A stretch of DNA of 9,390 nucleotides from the NCBI GenBank assembly GCA_903929325.1, contig CAIYUD010000077.1, positions 1 through 9,390 on the forward strand, in the 5' to 3' direction. The notes under the pieces are model-generated. The model made no database searches, was not told the origin of the DNA, and worked only from the letters and a program-made list of their open reading frames with translations. This document shows positions 5,959 through 9,390 of this stretch, in pieces (positions within the stretch are counted from its first letter, which is position 1; every line of letters starts with the position of its first letter). This stretch comes from an uncultured Opitutia bacterium. GTDB lineage: Bacteria > Verrucomicrobiota > Verrucomicrobiia > Opitutales > UBA953. A program made the position numbers and the translations under genes.

Positions 5959-7998
5959 ATGATTGAACGTCTGCGCGAAAAGATTGCCACCCGCCAAGGC
6001 GGAACGCTCTTACTTGCTCTTACTTACCTTGGGCTCTGCACCCTGCTGCGCGTTGGGCTGCTCATTGCGAGTGCCGGGTCGGTATCATGGCACCTTGCGA
6101 CCTTTGGTGCATTTTTCACCGGTTTCTGTTTCGACCTCGTGATGGCTTGGTGGATTGCGATTCCTTATGCATACCTGACCGCGTTTTTGGCTAAAGTTCC
6201 CAGTACAGGCTGGCGGAGAATGATTCTCGTCACAGGTTGGTTTTTCGGTGCTTGGCTTTTTGTGTTTTGGAAGATGTCCGAAATACTTTTTTGGAACGAA
6301 TTCAATGTGCGTTTCAACTTTATCGCGGTCGACTACCTCGTCTACACCGTCGAGGTTGTTAAGAATATTATCGAATCGTATTCGATGTCATTGATTCTCC
6401 TGGGGATTACGGCGGTAGTCGTTGGTATTCTTTTTGCGCTTAACCGATTACGCCTTTGGCAGGCATGGGCTAGGGCCGATGATGAGCATTCTTCGCCCTG
6501 GGTAGCCCCGGTTCTGCTCACTCTTCCCTTTTTTGGCTTACTTGTTGTGGCTTATGGTATTGGTCGTTCTGATCAGAAAGCGGTGACGGGCCACCATACG
6601 TCTATTGGGGAGCGCTTGACGGCAGGGCTTCGTCACATGGGCGACATTCAGCCGGGCTGGGAAAATAATTACGACGCTGAGCTTGGCAAAAACGGCGAAT
6701 ACGCATTTCTCGCTGCCTTTTGGGCCAACGAGCTCGAGTGGTCGCGTTTTTACCCTTCATTGGAAAACCCCGTTCAGTCGCTTAGACAGCAGCTCGTGGC
6801 TCAGGGAGAGGTCGCGCTCAGTGGACCTGGCACTGATATCGCGCGTCACGTCACCGCAAAAGGTGCACCCCGGAAATTAAATATTATCCAAATAACCGTC
6901 GAAAGTCTCAGCGCAGAGTACCTCGGTTGCTATGGCGAGAAGCGCTATAAGTCAGCTGGACTGACCCCTAATCTAGATCGCATTGCTCGTGAGTCGCTTT
7001 GGTTTAGGCACTGCTATGCAAGTGGCACTCGTACCGTACGCGGGATGGAGGCGTTGACGCTCTCGATACCACCAATTCCTGGACAATCGATTTTACGTCG
7101 AAAAGGTTGTGAGAATCTCTGCACGTTGGGCTCAGTGCTCGCTGCCCAAGGCTACGACACTTCATTTATTTACGGCGGCGACGGATTCTTCGATAATATG
7201 AATTACTTCTTTGGTTCCAATGGTTACCGTATCGTCGATCAGCCTGTGAAGACTCAAGAAGGGGTTAAACCTGCCTTTGCCAATGCTTGGGGAGCGTGCG
7301 ATGAAGATGCTTTTGCTTGGTCAATGGCGGAAGCCGATCGCGCATTTGCGGCAGGCAAGCCATTCCATCAATTCGTCATGACAACTTCGAATCACCGTCC
7401 GTTTACTTGGCCGGCGGGGAAGGTTGATGAGAAGTTAAATGGCAAGCCTGAGGGTGGCGTTGCCTATACGGATTATGCGATTGGAGCTTTTTTAGAAGCC
7501 GCTCGGTCTAAGCCATGGTTTAAGGACACAGTCTTTGTGATCGTCGCTGATCATTGTGCGAAAGTCGCAGGCAAGCAGGAATTAGAAGTCAGAAAATATG
7601 AAATTCCACTCTTCATTTGGTCGCCTGGAAATATTGCGCCGAAGCAAGTGGACACATTGGTTGCCCAGCTCGACCTTGCGCCGACCTTGTTAGGTTTGCT
7701 CAACCTTTCGTATGAATCTCGTTTCTTTGGTAGCGACGCTTTGAGTCCTTCTTACCAGCCGCGTATCTTTATTAGTAATTATCAAAAAATTGGGATGATC
7801 CGTGACGGTCAGCTGACGGTGCTGAAGCCCGTGCGAGATACCGTTCGCTTCAAGGTAGACCTTGCCACAGGCAAGCTCGAGCCAGCGACCGTATCGGCTG
7901 CGGATACCGAGAAATGCGATGAAGCAACCAAAGCTTACTACCAAGGGGCCGACTGGCTCTTTAATCATGGCGCACTCACCAACCCAGTCGCTCGCTAA
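5959..7998 (+). CDS. LTA synthase family membrane phosphotransferase (alkaline phosphatase superfamily)
   Basis: Members of this family move phosphoglycerol or phosphoethanolamine groups from phospholipids to envelope polymers outside the inner membrane (LtaS on lipoteichoic acid, OpgB/MdoB on periplasmic glucans). The 679-residue protein has about five N-terminal membrane segments (13-38, 46-70, 88-105, 141-161, 181-202), with the Gram-negative family block FNFIAVDYLVYT at 119-130, then a sulfatase-like periplasmic domain from about 306. Metal and catalytic residues are visible: E315 (VESLS), T359 in SGTRTVRG (355-362; T357 is the other candidate), DED (448-450), H479 in SNHRPF and D531-H532 (VADHC). 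I chose the ATG at 5959 over a TTG at 5938. It overlaps the next gene by 32 bases. The acceptor substrate is not known. Confidence 0.88.
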   Translation: MIERLREKIATRQGGTLLLALTYLGLCTLLRVGLLIASAGSVSWHLATFGAFFTGFCFDLVMAWWIAIPYAYLTAFLAKVPSTGWRRMILVTGWFFGAWLFVFWKMSEILFWNEFNVRFNFIAVDYLVYTVEVVKNIIESYSMSLILLGITAVVVGILFALNRLRLWQAWARADDEHSSPWVAPVLLTLPFFGLLVVAYGIGRSDQKAVTGHHTSIGERLTAGLRHMGDIQPGWENNYDAELGKNGEYAFLAAFWANELEWSRFYPSLENPVQSLRQQLVAQGEVALSGPGTDIARHVTAKGAPRKLNIIQITVESLSAEYLGCYGEKRYKSAGLTPNLDRIARESLWFRHCYASGTRTVRGMEALTLSIPPIPGQSILRRKGCENLCTLGSVLAAQGYDTSFIYGGDGFFDNMNYFFGSNGYRIVDQPVKTQEGVKPAFANAWGACDEDAFAWSMAEADRAFAAGKPFHQFVMTTSNHRPFTWPAGKVDEKLNGKPEGGVAYTDYAIGAFLEAARSKPWFKDTVFVIVADHCAKVAGKQELEVRKYEIPLFIWSPGNIAPKQVDTLVAQLDLAPTLLGLLNLSYESRFFGSDALSPSYQPRIFISNYQKIGMIRDGQLTVLKPVRDTVRFKVDLATGKLEPATVSAADTEKCDEATKAYYQGADWLFNHGALTNPVAR

Positions 7999-8665
7999 GC
8001 GTCCTTCGCTCTTAGCCCCAGGACTTCTGGTGCTCACGTTGGTTGGTGTGTTTGGGTTTCGTTTCACGGGTGCAGAGTCCATCGACCTCGCCGTGCAGTC
8101 GTTTTTCTGGCGTGGGGATCACTGGTTGATCAACCCGAATGAGCCCATTGGCCTTTGGTTGGCGTATGATGGACCCAAAGTATTGCTGATCCTTTTCGCA
8201 CTTTGGCTCATCACGGTGGCTCTGTTCCCGCATTTTGGACCAGCTGCCATGGGTCGCCGCCGTGCGCTCTATCTCTTAGCCTGCTTAGCCGTTGTGCCTT
8301 TGGTTTGCACACAACTTCGTGCCGTCACGCACATGGCCACACCGCGCGAGTTAGTGATGTATCAAGGCAAGTACGCCCACCTCTTGCTTTTTGAAACCAA
8401 ACCAGAGCCCTATCCAAGTCATGCTTTTCCAGCCGGACATGCCAGCGGCGGGTTTGCTTTACTCGGTTTAGCGTTTGCGTGGACGTCGCACCGTGCGCGT
8501 CGAATCGGCATCGCTATAGGACTTGCCCTCGGCGCATGGATGGGCGTTTACCAAATTGCCCGTGGTGAGCATTTTTTATCACACACACTCGTGACCACAG
8601 CTCTCGCGTGGTTCCTTTGCGTTATGCTCTCGCGGGTGATTCGGCCCGTCGACTTAGCGGCCTGA
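7967..8665 (+). CDS. PAP2 superfamily membrane phosphatase
   Basis: PAP2 (type 2 phosphatidic acid phosphatase) enzymes remove phosphate from lipids such as phosphatidic acid, undecaprenyl pyrophosphate or lipid A. The 232-residue protein has about six membrane segments (14-32, 68-88, 99-115, 160-176, 183-197, 208-224). The catalytic blocks are FPAGHASGG (154-162, H158; Ala replaces the Ser of the usual PSGH) and ARGEHFLSH (198-206, R199 and H206). The first motif K-x6-RP is not clear; R127 in TPREL is a candidate. The ATG at 7967 gives a normal N-terminus and a 32-base overlap with the LTA synthase-like gene, so the two are probably translated together. It could recycle the lipid product of its neighbour, but that is inference. 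Confidence 0.87.
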   Translation: MAHSPTQSLAKRPSLLAPGLLVLTLVGVFGFRFTGAESIDLAVQSFFWRGDHWLINPNEPIGLWLAYDGPKVLLILFALWLITVALFPHFGPAAMGRRRALYLLACLAVVPLVCTQLRAVTHMATPRELVMYQGKYAHLLLFETKPEPYPSHAFPAGHASGGFALLGLAFAWTSHRARRIGIAIGLALGAWMGVYQIARGEHFLSHTLVTTALAWFLCVMLSRVIRPVDLAA

Positions 8666-9390
8666 CCAGTTAGTGATATTGTCTGCCCGTTGACCGACGC
8701 CAGAAGTTGCTGAAGTCGAGTCTTCAAAGTAGCCAGCGGAAGTCGCAGATGGCATTGGGATTGTTCCGGCTTTTACCATAGCGGTTGTCGTTGTCCCGAC
8801 AGTGCTAAAATCCCAAAATTCTCCCAAGAGTGGCATGTGGGGCGTTACAAGTGATGCGCTTGCGGTGTATTTCGCACCGCAACTGACGAGAAGAAATTCA
8901 GGATTGTACCATGTTGCTGAGTACGGTGCCGAAGTTGAGCTTGTGGTTGATACGTTGAGTACCCGGTAGCGGTAGTCGTACGCATTGCCCCATGGATCTA
9001 TAAATTCAGTACATGTGAGAATGTTTAGGGGCGATGGGACGGTGCCGTCAGCCTTACAGGCATCAACAAGTTCAGGGGTAACAAAGGGTCGCTCTGAACC
9101 AGGCGTGACTGCGTAAAGGTCAAGGCCAACGCCGCCACCCGAAAGAGCCGTTGATCTTAAGCGACTTCGGCCTGTGAGTTGAAGGTAAAGGTCTTGGCGG
9201 TAATTCGGTTGATCTGTTAGCGAATTAGTGCTCGTGCCTGCACGTGCGCATGGGAAGTCGCCGTAAAGTTTGCGGTACCGTTCGCAGCCTGCCGAGAGTG
9301 CTACAATGGCTCCCGTCGCTGTTGCCTTCTTTTGTGCATTCAAGGCGCTGCGTACTAGTGGCAGCATGACCGTGGCAAGGATCGCAATAA
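8654..9390 (-). CDS. Type II secretion/type IV pilus-like pseudopilin, 5' end off the window
   Basis: The reading frame stays open to the window edge. The first visible residues, IAILATVMLPLVRSALNAQ, are the hydrophobic N-terminal helix of a type IV pilin-like protein, lacking only the leader peptide and cleavage site that would lie beyond 9390. The helix continues as KKATATGAIVALSAGCERYRK, after which a globular domain follows with FIDPWGNAYDYRY (the GspG-like DPWGN block) and FLLVSCGAKY (the strand usually reading LVSAGPDG). It ends with RADNITNWSGR, a C-terminal pattern I associate with Verrucomicrobiota pseudopilins. About 245 residues are visible and five are cysteines, unusually many. 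It overlaps the PAP2 stop tail-to-tail by 12 bases. Role: assembly of a pseudopilus for secretion or surface structures; no other secretion gene is in view. Confidence 0.8.
   Translation of the reverse strand, partial: IAILATVMLPLVRSALNAQKKATATGAIVALSAGCERYRKLYGDFPCARAGTSTNSLTDQPNYRQDLYLQLTGRSRLRSTALSGGGVGLDLYAVTPGSERPFVTPELVDACKADGTVPSPLNILTCTEFIDPWGNAYDYRYRVLNVSTTSSTSAPYSATWYNPEFLLVSCGAKYTASASLVTPHMPLLGEFWDFSTVGTTTTAMVKAGTIPMPSATSAGYFEDSTSATSGVGQRADNITNWSGR

Overview
The window joins two unlike pieces of DNA. Positions 1 to roughly 930-950 are AT-rich (17 G/C in bases 1-60, 20 in 361-420), hold no convincing gene, and carry eukaryote-style RNA polymerase III A-box/B-box pairs like those of tRNA-derived SINEs. 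From about 950 onward the sequence is gene-dense, higher in GC (29 of 60 at 961-1020, 39 of 60 at 2401-2460) and clearly bacterial. The junction cuts the 3' end of a small bacterial membrane-protein gene. The simplest reading is a chimeric contig or host/eukaryote DNA joined to a bacterial contig. A real insertion is not excluded.

The bacterial part most resembles a Verrucomicrobiota genome, perhaps from the Opitutales/Puniceicoccales group. This is inferred from the mix of a Tat-exported GH109-like oxidoreductase, a pseudopilin with a DPWGN motif and a DNITNW-type C-terminus, and a Gram-negative-type LTA synthase family protein. No rRNA or other taxonomic marker is present to settle it.

Layout. 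On the minus strand (5043 down to about 940): a LOG-family nucleotide phosphoribohydrolase, CutA and a CPBP intramembrane protease lie in a tight overlapping run. A Tat-exported GH109-like protein follows and ends at a strong intrinsic terminator (1763-1787). Then come TsaE (tRNA t6A modification) and the truncated membrane protein, 3 bases apart. On the plus strand (5157-8665): rpmH, rnpA and yidD form the classic ribosomal L34/RNase P/YidD cluster. Instead of yidC, the next genes are a large LTA synthase-like membrane phosphotransferase and a PAP2 phosphatase overlapping it by 32 bases. On the minus strand at the right edge, a pseudopilin gene runs off the window at its 5' end and overlaps the PAP2 gene tail-to-tail by 12 bases.

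Most genes are housekeeping or envelope functions of known families. I see no defence island, CRISPR array, prophage or clear new multi-gene system. The points most worth a second look are the eukaryote-like/bacterial junction, the LTA synthase-PAP2 pair in the position usually held by yidC, and the possible near-leaderless promoter of the LOG gene.
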